Assembly (NCBI GenBank): GCA_045654885.1
Contig: JAZOOF010000058.1
Location: 1-64,000, forward strand
Reading direction: 5' to 3'
Length of the DNA stretch: 64,000 nucleotides
Origin: HGM04593 sp045654885
GTDB lineage: Bacteria > Bacteroidota > Bacteroidia > Bacteroidales > Bacteroidaceae
Positions 54,805 to 63,200 of this stretch are shown here, one piece after another (position 1 is the first letter of the stretch; each line of letters opens with the position of its first letter). A program made the translations under genes and the position numbers. A model generated the notes under the pieces. The model was given only the letters and a program-made list of their open reading frames with translations, did no database searches and was not told the DNA's origin.

Positions 54805-55248
54805 CTATTCCTCGTATATATGAACGTACCTTTTCTCGTCTAAAATAAATTTCTGTTCAAAAGGAAAAATATATTTATTTTCCGGTATTCCCGGTGGTGT
54901 AATTCTCACCTTGCTCACCTCTACAATGGAGTATGCTTTTACAGTATTGTTACTTATAAAAAGAATTGTCGATAAAGAATCGAACATCGTCTTTTTGTCA
55001 CATACACGTCTTAATATTTTCGACATTTTAAGATTGACAAAATCTTCTCTTTCTACATTGAAATAAGGATAAATCAAACATATACTGTCATACTCTCCTT
55101 CGCAGTAGTCTGCAAAAGAGAATGGTCTCCCAATTTGTTGTTTTACAAGTTGTAATTCAAGTCTAGGTTCTCTTGGACTGCAACCAATCAATAAAAACAT
55201 GCTAATTGCAAGCACTGCAATCTTATTCAAGAATTTTAAGCCTTCCAT
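54805..55248 (-). CDS. Small lipoprotein of unknown function
   Basis: The product is about 147 aa from ATG 55248; a further in-frame ATG lies at 55260. It has a lipoprotein signal (MEGLKFLNKIAVLAISMFLLIGC). The body has GRPFSFADYCEGEYDSICLI and ends FILDEKRYVHIYEE. I recognise no family. The DNA is AT-rich compared with most of the window, as are the two frames upstream, so the cluster may be imported. Its start overlaps the end of a broken reading frame. Confidence 0.55.
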   Translation of the reverse strand: MEGLKFLNKIAVLAISMFLLIGCSPREPRLELQLVKQQIGRPFSFADYCEGEYDSICLIYPYFNVEREDFVNLKMSKILRRVCDKKTMFDSLSTILFISNNTVKAYSIVEVSKVRITPPGIPENKYIFPFEQKFILDEKRYVHIYEE

Positions 55249-55447
55249 TATCTGCTGCATCTATTACTTGATTTAAAAGTTCTTCTTCGCTCCAGTATAC
55301 CCTCTCTTATTTTTCATAGTCATCAAAAAATGTATTATAATTTTTATTGATAAATTCACGCTTATACATTTCTTCTCTATGCGGAAGCAGAGTCGGATAA
55401 TTTATTCCATCGTAGAAGTTTTCAAAAGCAATACTTGATGCTTCCAT
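55223..55447 (-). pseudogene. Small reading frame interrupted by TAA
   Basis: ATG 55447 opens three bases after the stop of the upstream gene and codes 46 residues (MEASSIAFENFYDGINY through NTFFDDYEK). It meets TAA at 55307-55309, then continues in frame as ERVYWSEEELLNQVIDAADN and GRLKILE to TAA at 55223. Both halves look protein-like and the second has regular helix composition, so one nonsense change seems to have broken a 74-residue gene or C-terminal domain. No family is recognised. Confidence 0.4.
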
Positions 55448-55450
55448 TAT

Positions 55451-55990
55451 TTACGGATATTTTTCTTTGTTGCGATTATACAATTCTTCAAACTGGGCGG
55501 CTCGTGAACATTCTGTTACCGTAGACCAACAAAATTGCCAAAATTCCATCAGATGCCCTTTTCTTAGTTTTGAAAGAAGATCAAAAACTAATTTTTCGTG
55601 ATTTAAGATATACCCAATCAAATAGTCCTGAAAAACGCCGGTGCATTCTCCTGAATCTTTCATGCCAATACTAAGATTTATAATCTTTTGGCAAAGAACG
55701 GTATCATTTATATGCGATAGGCCGAAAAGTGTTGATATATGCTCACTGCACATATCACACATTATATTTTGGTTTGTATCATCATACAAATAACTGTATG
55801 TCATATAAAACTCAAACCAAGTTGTAGGGTAGGCTTCCAGAAACTCCTTTTCTGTTTCTGATGTACGATTCCCTTTTGTCAGTGTGTTGTACGCCTTGTT
55901 TATCCTTGCAGTGTCTACAGAAATGTATTGCGCAATTGCTGTTGTAAGCAACATATTGAAAAGCAGCACAGTTAAAAAGAAACGTTTCAT
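55451..55990 (-). CDS. Secreted protein of unknown function
   Basis: This 179-aa protein has a signal peptide (MKRFFLTVLLFNMLLTTAIAQ). The mature part is helical and has six cysteines, including a CDMC pair (QNIMCDMCSEHIS), with YPTTWFEFYMTYSYLYDD and KLVFDLLSKLRKGHLMEFW. No recognisable domain. It is the first of an AT-rich run of three minus-strand frames ending near 54805. Confidence 0.55.
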   Translation of the reverse strand: MKRFFLTVLLFNMLLTTAIAQYISVDTARINKAYNTLTKGNRTSETEKEFLEAYPTTWFEFYMTYSYLYDDTNQNIMCDMCSEHISTLFGLSHINDTVLCQKIINLSIGMKDSGECTGVFQDYLIGYILNHEKLVFDLLSKLRKGHLMEFWQFCWSTVTECSRAAQFEELYNRNKEKYP

Positions 55991-56045
55991 ATTTTAATTA
56001 TCATTCTATCAATTCAGAGACCTCTGGACCAACATTAATTTTGGT

Positions 56046-56191
56046 AATGATATAGATATTGACCCGGCGATGTCATCCCGACAGAGCGTAGCGACGAGGG
56101 ATCTCTAAAAATGATATACGAGATATCTCACATATGTTCGATATGACACCTACGCGGTGTTTTCTAAAAATGGGTCAACTGCTATATCATT
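56046..56191. repeat. MITE-like repeat with terminal inverted repeats (copy 2)
   Basis: The left end AATGATATAGATATTGACCC (56046-56065) is inverted at the right end GGGTCAACTGCTATATCATT (56172-56191), 17 of 20 positions agreeing. The right end and six following bases are identical to those at 12570-12595. The interior holds a full copy of the dispersed palindrome (56071-56148, TGTCATCCCGACAGAGCG to ATATGACA). The total is 146 bp, with no coding capacity. Confidence 0.6.
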
Positions 56192-56449
56192 GCTTTAATT
56201 TTTATACCATATTGTCCGTAAGTATTGAAGAATTTGAAAAGCTGTTGCAATCTCAAAAATACTTGGTCTTTTCATATGAATATAATTTAAGGTTAATGTT
56301 ACCGCAAAATTACTGTATGATTCCCGCGACAAGGTTGCTGAATTGCCACTTTCTTATATCACAAATATACAACCTCAAACAGCCGTTGTCAATAGCTTGT
56401 CAAGACGAGTGTGTTATATTTAGTTTACTTTAACACCGAAGTACAAAAA
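56192..56449. other. Gap with no supported gene
   Basis: A 99-codon open frame spans 56134-56433 but begins inside the repeat element and has no recognisable start signal. I see nothing else here. Confidence 0.4.
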
Positions 56450-56491
56450 AACAGGACGACCAATCAACTTATATTGACCAGTTGTCCTGTT
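56450..56491 (-). terminator. Terminator after HD-like gene
   Basis: AACAGGACGACCAAT (from 56450) pairs with TTGACCAGTTGTCCTGTT (to 56491), with a few wobble pairs. On the minus strand it is followed by a run of seven T. It lies 33 nt past the stop at 56525. Confidence 0.75.
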
Positions 56492-56524
56492 AATTTGTTT
56501 TGAATGTAAGTTTAGTGATTAATA

Positions 56525-57040
56525 TTACTCCTCATCGAAAAAGTAGTACTCCTCATTTGTACCGGTGTCTGCATAGAACTGCTTCATGTTTGCAGCGTAG
56601 AATCCACCACGTTCGGTTGCCATCTTCTTTGGGTCGGGGATTATACCTACACGCATAAGGTCCAGCCTGTCGGCGTCGAAACAGGCATCAATCGTGGGGT
56701 TGCCTGTTCTGTGGCACACTGTGTGCAGTTCACAAGCCTTGCAAAGCAAGGCAAACTCCTCCTCTGTCAGCCATACAAGCAATGCAGCGCGCAATGCAGG
56801 CAGGTTCTCGGCTGCACGCTTGCCATGCTCAAGATCCTCCCAGTTGTCAACGCGCCACTTGTCGTGCAAGTACGCAAACAAGCGCACAACGGTGGTGTTC
56901 ACCTCATCGGTAGCCAACAGCAAGCCATTGCGCTCCACCCGCTCCCAGTGCGAAATACCATGACACACGCCAAGCGACCAGCCCTTGGCCGAGAATTGCT
57001 TTACCTTATTTATTTGTAAGTCAATATTTGTTTTCATCAA
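56525..57040 (-). CDS. HD-like phosphohydrolase-family protein
   Basis: This 171-aa soluble protein (second ATG at 57037) has the spacing of an HD-superfamily metal site: GVCHGISHWERVE (first His), LFAYLHDKWRVD (His-Asp), LEHGKRAAENL, and CELHTVCHRTG plus FDADRLDLMRVG (distal His and Asp). It is likely a metal-dependent phosphohydrolase acting on a nucleotide or a phosphate ester, substrate unknown. It ends with an acidic tail YYFFDEE. It is 22 nt after the YjdM-like gene in the same transcript. Confidence 0.75.
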   Translation of the reverse strand: MMKTNIDLQINKVKQFSAKGWSLGVCHGISHWERVERNGLLLATDEVNTTVVRLFAYLHDKWRVDNWEDLEHGKRAAENLPALRAALLVWLTEEEFALLCKACELHTVCHRTGNPTIDACFDADRLDLMRVGIIPDPKKMATERGGFYAANMKQFYADTGTNEEYYFFDEE

Positions 57041-57062
57041 CCTATTCTGTTGATTGCGAGTC

Positions 57063-57392
57063 TTACTTCTTCAAGAAACAGGTCTTAAGCACAATGCTGC
57101 TGCCATCAATCTTGCAGTCGACCTCCTCGGGATTCTCGGTGAGGCGAATGCTCTTTACCTTTGTTCCACGCTTGATTACCATTGAGGAGCCCTTAACCTT
57201 AAGGTCCTTTATCACAGTCACAGCATCGCCATCGAACAACTCTGCACCGTTGCTATCCTTTGCAACATCAGCGGTCTCTTCGGCTGTGTCATCTGCACTG
57301 AACTCATGGGCACAATCGGGGCACACGTAGAGCATACCGTCGAAATAGGTGTATTCACTGTTACATTTGGGGCATTTTGGAATGTCTGTCAT
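57063..57392 (-). CDS. yjdM: YjdM/PhnA-family zinc-ribbon protein
   Basis: This 109-aa protein starts with a zinc ribbon: MTDIPKCPKCNSEYTYFDG and LYVCPDCAHEF, two CxxC knuckles at residues 7-10 and 24-27. A PhnA-type beta domain follows: LFDGDAVTVIKDLKVKGSS, VIKRGTKVKSIRL, IVLKTCFLKK. The family was once called alkylphosphonate uptake protein PhnA, but that role is not established. A TATCTTCG promoter lies about 30 nt upstream, and it leads an operon with the HD-like gene. Confidence 0.92.
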   Translation of the reverse strand: MTDIPKCPKCNSEYTYFDGMLYVCPDCAHEFSADDTAEETADVAKDSNGAELFDGDAVTVIKDLKVKGSSMVIKRGTKVKSIRLTENPEEVDCKIDGSSIVLKTCFLKK

Positions 57393-57419
57393 TTTTATGT
57401 TTTGTTTTAAAGGTTTATG

Positions 57420-57450
57420 CGAAGATAGTAAAAATATCGGTATTACTCAA
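57420..57450 (-). promoter_or_regulatory. Promoter of the yjdM operon
   Basis: On the minus strand: TTG (57448-57450), 20 nt, then TATCTTCG (57420-57427). Spacing is ideal and one base deviates from TATCTTTG. Confidence 0.6.
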
Positions 57451-57525
57451 CACTTCACACTCGGCCCATCAGCCACTTTTTATTGTTAAACAATATTAAA
57501 CACATCGTTTTTCTTTAAATATTTA

Positions 57526-57555
57526 TTGTTTTACGATAAAACAGTATTATATTTG
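57526..57555 (+). promoter_or_regulatory. Promoter of the DUF2975-HTH operon
   Basis: TTG (57526-57528), 19 nt, then TATATTTG (57548-57555), 32 nt before ATG 57588. It is a full consensus match and faces away from the yjdM promoter. Confidence 0.7.
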
Positions 57556-57587
57556 CAGCATCATTTACAAGCTAAAAACCAACTATT

Positions 57588-58070
57588 ATGAAAACCAAGA
57601 GCAACAAAGGACTGAAGGGAGCTACAATTTTTGTCTCCTTGCTGTGTATTGTAAACATTGTATGGATTCTATGCCAGAGCTATTTCATTAGCACAGGCAG
57701 CGGCGAAGGGTGTATTGCGTGGCACGAGGACCTCTACCCTGTTCAATTGGCAATATTTGCCGGACGTCTCCTTTTCAAGACTGCATTCTATGCACTCATC
57801 ATTCTGTTTATGGTAAAGCAATGCAAGGCTATAAGAAACGGAACAATTTTTCCGCGCGCAAATATTGCAGTAATCTACACTATGGCTGCCTGCTACTTTA
57901 TTGGAGAGTTCTGCAACAGCAATATGGAGTCGGCCGTAATGTTCTGCGGTTCGAACGGAGCTATCGAGATAAACATTGACATCATAATATACACCATACT
58001 GCTTGTTGTGTTCGGCATATTATATAAGGTAGCCGTGGATGTGAGCGAGGAGAACAACCTCACCATTTGA
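57588..58070 (+). CDS. DUF2975 membrane protein
   Basis: This 160-aa inner-membrane protein has four hydrophobic helices: ATIFVSLLCIVNIVWILCQ, AGRLLFKTAFYALIILFMV, ANIAVIYTMAACYFIGEFC and IIIYTILLVVFGILYKVAV. It ends in VSEENNLTI, the C-terminal E-x-N-L-T-I tag I associate with DUF2975. Members usually pair with a small HTH regulator, as here two genes downstream. The role is unknown. It stops with TGA, and a paralogue follows after 72 nt. Confidence 0.8.
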   Translation: MKTKSNKGLKGATIFVSLLCIVNIVWILCQSYFISTGSGEGCIAWHEDLYPVQLAIFAGRLLFKTAFYALIILFMVKQCKAIRNGTIFPRANIAVIYTMAACYFIGEFCNSNMESAVMFCGSNGAIEINIDIIIYTILLVVFGILYKVAVDVSEENNLTI

Positions 58071-58142
58071 CGATATTGAAAAAGGGCGCGCAGCCCCCGC
58101 ACCTACAAAAAACATTATACAACCACCAAATCCAAAGAGACC

Positions 58143-58841
58143 ATGAACGAGAAGAAACCATCAACAAAGAAGATTATCGGAATTATCAATGCTTTTGCAA
58201 TCATCTGGTCAGTAGTTCTTTTTGCAATAGTCATTTGCTTACGTATAAAGACCGATTGGCCTGCAGTACTGTTATATCTGTCTATGGGATTCGCCTACAC
58301 AGGAGGCCTTATTCTGTTCCAAAAGATTATTGAAAGAAGCCGATATAGCAAGGAATTTGAAGAGGCCAACCGCGAGTTGGAGAAAGAGGAAGAGATGAAA
58401 AGTGCAAAGGACGAAAGACCCGGGTTCCGCAGTCTGGCAATAGTAGCTTTCATCGCTATGATATGTGCCGTGGCGAAAGCTGTGGAAACGGTAAAGCTTA
58501 TGATATCCGATTACAACAACGGGCTACCTATCAATGCCCACTTGCCACAGTGCATAAACATATTGACCCTGTTGGTATGCGGGATATTCATTGCCGTCAT
58601 ACTTTACAATGTATCAAAGCGTAGGGTATTCGACAGCAGGAACTCATTCTGCATATATGGCGTTGGAGCAACCATCATCATAAGTACCTTGTTGCAGAGC
58701 GAACTCTGGGAAGCCACCCCAATGATTCCCAACGACACTGTTATGATGTACTATATGATTTTCGGTATATTCATCGTATTCTTCGGCAACCTCTTTGACA
58801 TTGCCGTAAAGCTGAAGAACGAGCAAGACCTCACCATCTAA
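58143..58841 (+). CDS. DUF2975-like membrane protein, larger paralogue
   Basis: This 232-aa protein has six hydrophobic segments: an N-terminal pair (IIGIINAFAIIWSVVLFAIV, AVLLYLSMGFAYTGGLILF), a charged loop (EFEEANRELEKEEEMKSAKD), then four helices with spacing like the previous gene. It ends KLKNEQDLTI, the same C-terminal motif as its neighbour. So the last 150 residues are a DUF2975 unit with an added two-helix N-terminus. It lies 13 nt before the HTH gene. Confidence 0.75.
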   Translation: MNEKKPSTKKIIGIINAFAIIWSVVLFAIVICLRIKTDWPAVLLYLSMGFAYTGGLILFQKIIERSRYSKEFEEANRELEKEEEMKSAKDERPGFRSLAIVAFIAMICAVAKAVETVKLMISDYNNGLPINAHLPQCINILTLLVCGIFIAVILYNVSKRRVFDSRNSFCIYGVGATIIISTLLQSELWEATPMIPNDTVMMYYMIFGIFIVFFGNLFDIAVKLKNEQDLTI

Positions 58842-58854
58842 AACCCGTACAGCC

Positions 58855-59058
58855 ATGTCTATTATAGTAAATGTTGATGTTATGCTTGCCAAGCGCAAGA
58901 TGACATCGGGCGAACTGGCCGAAAAGATTGGAATAACCCAGGCCAACCTCTCAATCCTGAAGACAGGAAAGGCTAAGGCTGTGCGTTTCAGCACACTCGA
59001 AGCCATTTGCAAGGCACTCGACTGCCAACCGGGAGATATACTGGAGTATAAGGAATAA
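58855..59058 (+). CDS. Small XRE/YozG-type HTH regulator
   Basis: This 67-aa protein is a single HTH domain: MLAKRKMTSGELAEKIGITQ, ANLSILKTGKAKAVRFSTLE, ICKALDCQPGDILEY. It is a typical YozG-like regulator found downstream of DUF2975 membrane genes. With the membrane partner next to it, a membrane-linked autoregulatory pair is likely, though unproven. It is 14 nt before the next gene. Confidence 0.92.
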   Translation: MSIIVNVDVMLAKRKMTSGELAEKIGITQANLSILKTGKAKAVRFSTLEAICKALDCQPGDILEYKE

Positions 59059-59072
59059 AAAAAAACAGCCCC

Positions 59073-59897
59073 ATGAAAAGATTACTGTTTGCCCTATCAT
59101 TATTTGTAGCAACCTCCGCCGCCGCACAGGATTTCACAATCAAAGGCAGAATTGTAAGCGAAGAAGGCACAGCTGTGGAGTATGCCACCATCGGTATCCC
59201 GGGAACAAAGAGCGGCACACTCTCGGGCATTGACGGTGAGTTTGAACTTACACTGGCGCAGGAGTGCAACGACACAATTGTGGCGACCCACGTATCGTAT
59301 GGTGACGTGAAAATCCCTACAGCACTCTACAGGAACAGTAGAGAATCCCTTATTGTCACAATGCAGCCAAAGCAATTGCAAGAGCTGACGGTATATGACG
59401 GTAAAAGAAAGAAGGCAAGACTCTCAAACAAAGGGATGAAGGTTGCCGGTGGAGTGACACAGTGGACTACAGAGAAACTCGGTTACGAAATAGGCTCAAT
59501 AATAAATGTGAAACGCGTTTTCGAGGTGGAAGAGCTACTCTTCAGCACAGTACTGAACAGCATAGAGAATGCCAGGTTGAGCATTAACATATACCTGATG
59601 GATGAAACAGAAAGCAACTTCAGCAATGTGATGCACCACCCCATTTATGTAGATATTCCGGTGAGCGAAAAGAAGAACGAGCACGTGATAGCTGTCAAAG
59701 AAAACATACTCCTTGAGCCGGGCCGGTATTACGTAGCCGTGAAGTTCGTCGATGGCAAAAAGCAAACCGATAAAAGAGATATTATGCTGTTCCCCCTGTA
59801 CCTTAAAGAGAGCTACATAAGGAACAGCCCTGTCGACATCCCGGAAAAGATACCGGTGAATTTGGGTTTGGAAATTAAGGGGTACGAGTATAGATAA
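59073..59897 (+). CDS. Secreted carboxypeptidase-regulatory-like protein
   Basis: This 274-aa protein has a signal peptide (MKRLLFALSLFVATSAAA). Residues 22-100 form a CarboxypepD_reg-like beta-sandwich: FTIKGRIVSEEGTAVEYATI, then GTKSGTLSGIDGEFEL, the domain that also begins SusC and many TonB receptors. The rest (residues 115-274) is a second beta-rich region, DGKRKKARLSNKGMKVAGG to INLGLEIKG-like end, not assigned. No barrel follows, so it is not a TonB receptor. It is the last gene of the DUF2975-HTH operon. Confidence 0.8.
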   Translation: MKRLLFALSLFVATSAAAQDFTIKGRIVSEEGTAVEYATIGIPGTKSGTLSGIDGEFELTLAQECNDTIVATHVSYGDVKIPTALYRNSRESLIVTMQPKQLQELTVYDGKRKKARLSNKGMKVAGGVTQWTTEKLGYEIGSIINVKRVFEVEELLFSTVLNSIENARLSINIYLMDETESNFSNVMHHPIYVDIPVSEKKNEHVIAVKENILLEPGRYYVAVKFVDGKKQTDKRDIMLFPLYLKESYIRNSPVDIPEKIPVNLGLEIKGYEYR

Positions 59898-60192
59898 GTA
59901 ATGCGCTAATGTACTGCCGGAGCATTGCGAAATGTTGCCTTCTCGTCGCTACACCCACTTGAGAATGACATAGCCAACGTAAATTTTCCAAAACTCCATA
60001 CAAAGAAAAGGGAGAACATCCCCCTCCGGCGTTCCGCCTCGTCCCCCTAAAACAGGAGGACAATATCGAACACACCGGCCAACAAATAGAAACCTTGCTT
60101 GCTCAGTATAATATGGCAGCTCTACAAGATATGATATGAAAAATCGCACGCTACAGATATCGGGTAGCTTGAGTTTTACGGCTCAAGATAAC
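59898..60192. other. Gap with fragmentary repeats
   Basis: No gene is supported. It has a degenerate half palindrome (TTCTCGTCGCTACACCC, then GAGAATGACA, near 59939-59971) and a GC-rich hairpin-like stretch CCCCCTCCGGCGTTCCGCC near 60020, similar in style to the inner segment at 20480-20530. Confidence 0.4.
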
Positions 60193-60230
60193 AATAAGAC
60201 CTCAGTACCGATAGGTGCTGAGGTCTTATT
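60193..60230 (-). terminator. Terminator after carB
   Basis: A 17-bp stem, with one G-U pair, joins AATAAGACCTCAGTACC and GGTGCTGAGGTCTTATT around GATA, 17 nt beyond the carB stop. Confidence 0.88.
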
Positions 60231-60246
60231 ATATAATTCTCTTCAA

Positions 60247-63200
60247 TTACTTGAACTCGTCCCAGCTCTTCACCGGCATTGAGTTGACGTCAATCTTGCA
60301 GAATGCACGTATGAAGGCGCTTGCAAGGCGGGCGTTGGTAATGAGCGGAATGTTGTGGTCAATTGCCGCACGACGTATGCGGTAACCGTTTGTAAGCTCG
60401 CGCTTTGTGTGGTTCTTTGGAATGTTGATGATGAGGTCGAAACGGTGGTCGGCAATCATCTGCATTACGTTGTTCTCGGCAGCAGGGTCTTCATCGGGCC
60501 AGATAACAGGTGTTGTCTGTATACCGTGCTCGTTGAGGAACTTGGCTGTGCCTGATGTTGCAAAGAGGTTGTAACCCTTCTGTGCAAGGAGTGCTGCAGG
60601 CTCAAGCAAGTCAACCTTTGACTTGGCTGCACCCGAAGATACCATCACGTTCTTCTCGGGCACGCTGTAACCAACAGCTATCATTGCGTTGAGAAGTGCC
60701 TCCTCAAAGTCGTCGCCAATGCAACCTACCTCACCGGTTGATGACATGTCGACACCCAAAACAGGGTCGGCCTGATGCAAGCGGCTGAATGAGAACTGTG
60801 AAGCCTTGACACCAATGTGGTCGATGTCGAATGCCGACTTGTCGGGCTTGCTGTATGGTGCACCGAGCATGATGCGTGTAGCAGTCTCGATGAAGTTGCG
60901 GCGCAATACCTTTGACACGAATGGGAACGAGCGTGATGCACGCAAGTTACACTCGATAACCTTGACCTCGTTGTTCTTTGCAAGGAACTGGATGTTGAAA
61001 GGACCTGAAATGTTCAACTCCTTGGCAATGCGGCGGCAAATCTTCTTGATGCGGCGTGCTGTCTCAAAATAAATCTTCTGTGCAGGGAACACAAGTGTTG
61101 CGTCGCCCGAGTGTACACCGGCAAACTCAACGTGCTCGGAGATAGCATACTCCACTACCTCACCGTTCTGTGCCACAGCATCGAACTCAATCTCCTTTGT
61201 ATCGGTCATGAACTGTGATACCACAACAGGGAACTCCTTTGACACATCGGCTGCCATCTTAAGGAACTCGTGCAACTCCTCCTCGTTGTAGCATACGTTC
61301 ATGGCTGCACCTGAGAGTACGTACGATGGACGTACAAGCACAGGATAGCCAACCTTGTCTACAAACTCCTTCATATCCTCGATGCTTGTAAGCTCCTTCC
61401 ATGCGGGCTGGTCGATGCCAAGCTGGTCGAGCATGGCAGAGAACTTGTGACGGTTCTCGGCACGGTCAATTGAGAGCGGCGATGTACCAAGGATGGGCAC
61501 TGCCTGACGGTGGAGCTTCATGGCAAGGTTGTTAGGAATCTGGCCACCAACGGAAACAATTACACCACCCGGCTGCTCGAGGTCGATAACATCGAGTACG
61601 CGCTCGAATGACAACTCGTCGAAGTAGAGACGGTCGCACATATCGTAGTCGGTAGATACGGTCTCGGGATTGTAGTTAATCATGATTGACTTGTAGCCGA
61701 GCTTGCGTGCTGTCTGCACTGCGTTCACAGAACACCAGTCGAACTCAACCGATGAACCGATGCGGTAAGCGCCCGAGCCAAGGACAACGACAGACTTGTC
61801 GGTCTTGTAGTAGTTGACATCGTAGCCTGTTGTGCCATATGTCATGTAGAGGTAGTTTGTCAACTCGGGGTGCTCCGATGCCACGGTGTTGATGCGCTTA
61901 ACGGCGGGAACGATGCCGAGCTCCTTACGACGTGCACGGACCTCAAGGTTACCGCTCTCCATGTTCTTCTGGTCCTTGAGGACGAAGCGTGAAATCTGGA
62001 AGTCGGAGAAACCGAGTTCCTTGGCCTTGCGGAGTACATCGGCCGGGAGTTCATCGAGTGCGTTGTAGCCTTCGAGCACATGCTTGTAGTCTACAATATT
62101 CTTTAGTTTGCCCAGGAACCATGGGTCAATCTTTGTAAGCTCGCTGATGTGCTCTACTGTGTAGCCCTCCTCAAGAGCCGATGCAATAGAGAAGACGCGC
62201 ATATCTGTTGGGTTGGCAAGCTCCTCGTCGAGGTTGTCGAAGTGTGTGTGCTCGTTGCCCACGAAACCGTGCATGCCCTGGCCAATCATGCGCAAGCCCT
62301 TCTGGATAACCTCCTCGAAGCTGCGGCCAATTGACATGATTTCGCCCACTGACTTCATGCTTGAACCAATCTGACGTGACACGCCGGCGAACTTTGTCAA
62401 GTCCCAACGTGGAATCTTACAGATGAGGTAGTCAAGGTCGGGAGCCTTGTAGGCGCTGTTCGGTGTACCCATCTCGCCAATCTCGTCGAGTGTGTAGCCA
62501 AGAGCAATCTTTGCTGCCACGAAAGCGAGAGGATAACCTGTTGCCTTTGAAGCAAGAGCCGATGAACGGCTGAGACGTGCGTTAACCTCGATTACGCGGT
62601 AGTCGTTTGTCTCGGCGTTGAATGCGTACTGTATGTTACACTCACCAACGATACCCAGGTGACGAATAGCCTTTACTGAGATTTCCTGCATGAACTTGAC
62701 CTGCTCGGGTGTGAGTGAGCATGTTGGAGCAACAACGATTGACTCACCGGTGTGGATGCCGAGCGGGTCGAAGTTCTCCATGCTTGCTACTGTGAAGCAG
62801 TGGTCATTGGCATCGCGGATTACCTCGAACTCAATCTCCTTCCAACCCTTGAGCGACTCCTCAACGAGAATCTGGTTAGAGAAAGTGAATGCGCTCTCGG
62901 CAAGTTCCTTGAAGCTTGCCTCGTCCTTGCAGATACCGCTACCCAAACCACCGAGTGCATAAGCCGAACGAACCATTACAGGGAAACCGATGCGGTGTGC
63001 CGCTGCAAGTGCATCCTCCATAGTCTCGACAGCCTGGCTAACGGGAGTCTTCATTGGAATCTCGTCGAGTTTCTTGACGAAGAGGTCACGGTCCTCGGTG
63101 TACATGATGGCCTCGACCGATGTACCCAGCACCTTTACACCATACTTGTCAAGGATACCCTTCTGATAGAGTTCAGTACCGCAGTTGAGAGCAGTCTGTC

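Noticed and set aside
56134..56433. 99-codon frame near 56.2 kb
   Set aside because: It begins in a repeat element and has no recognisable features or promoter.
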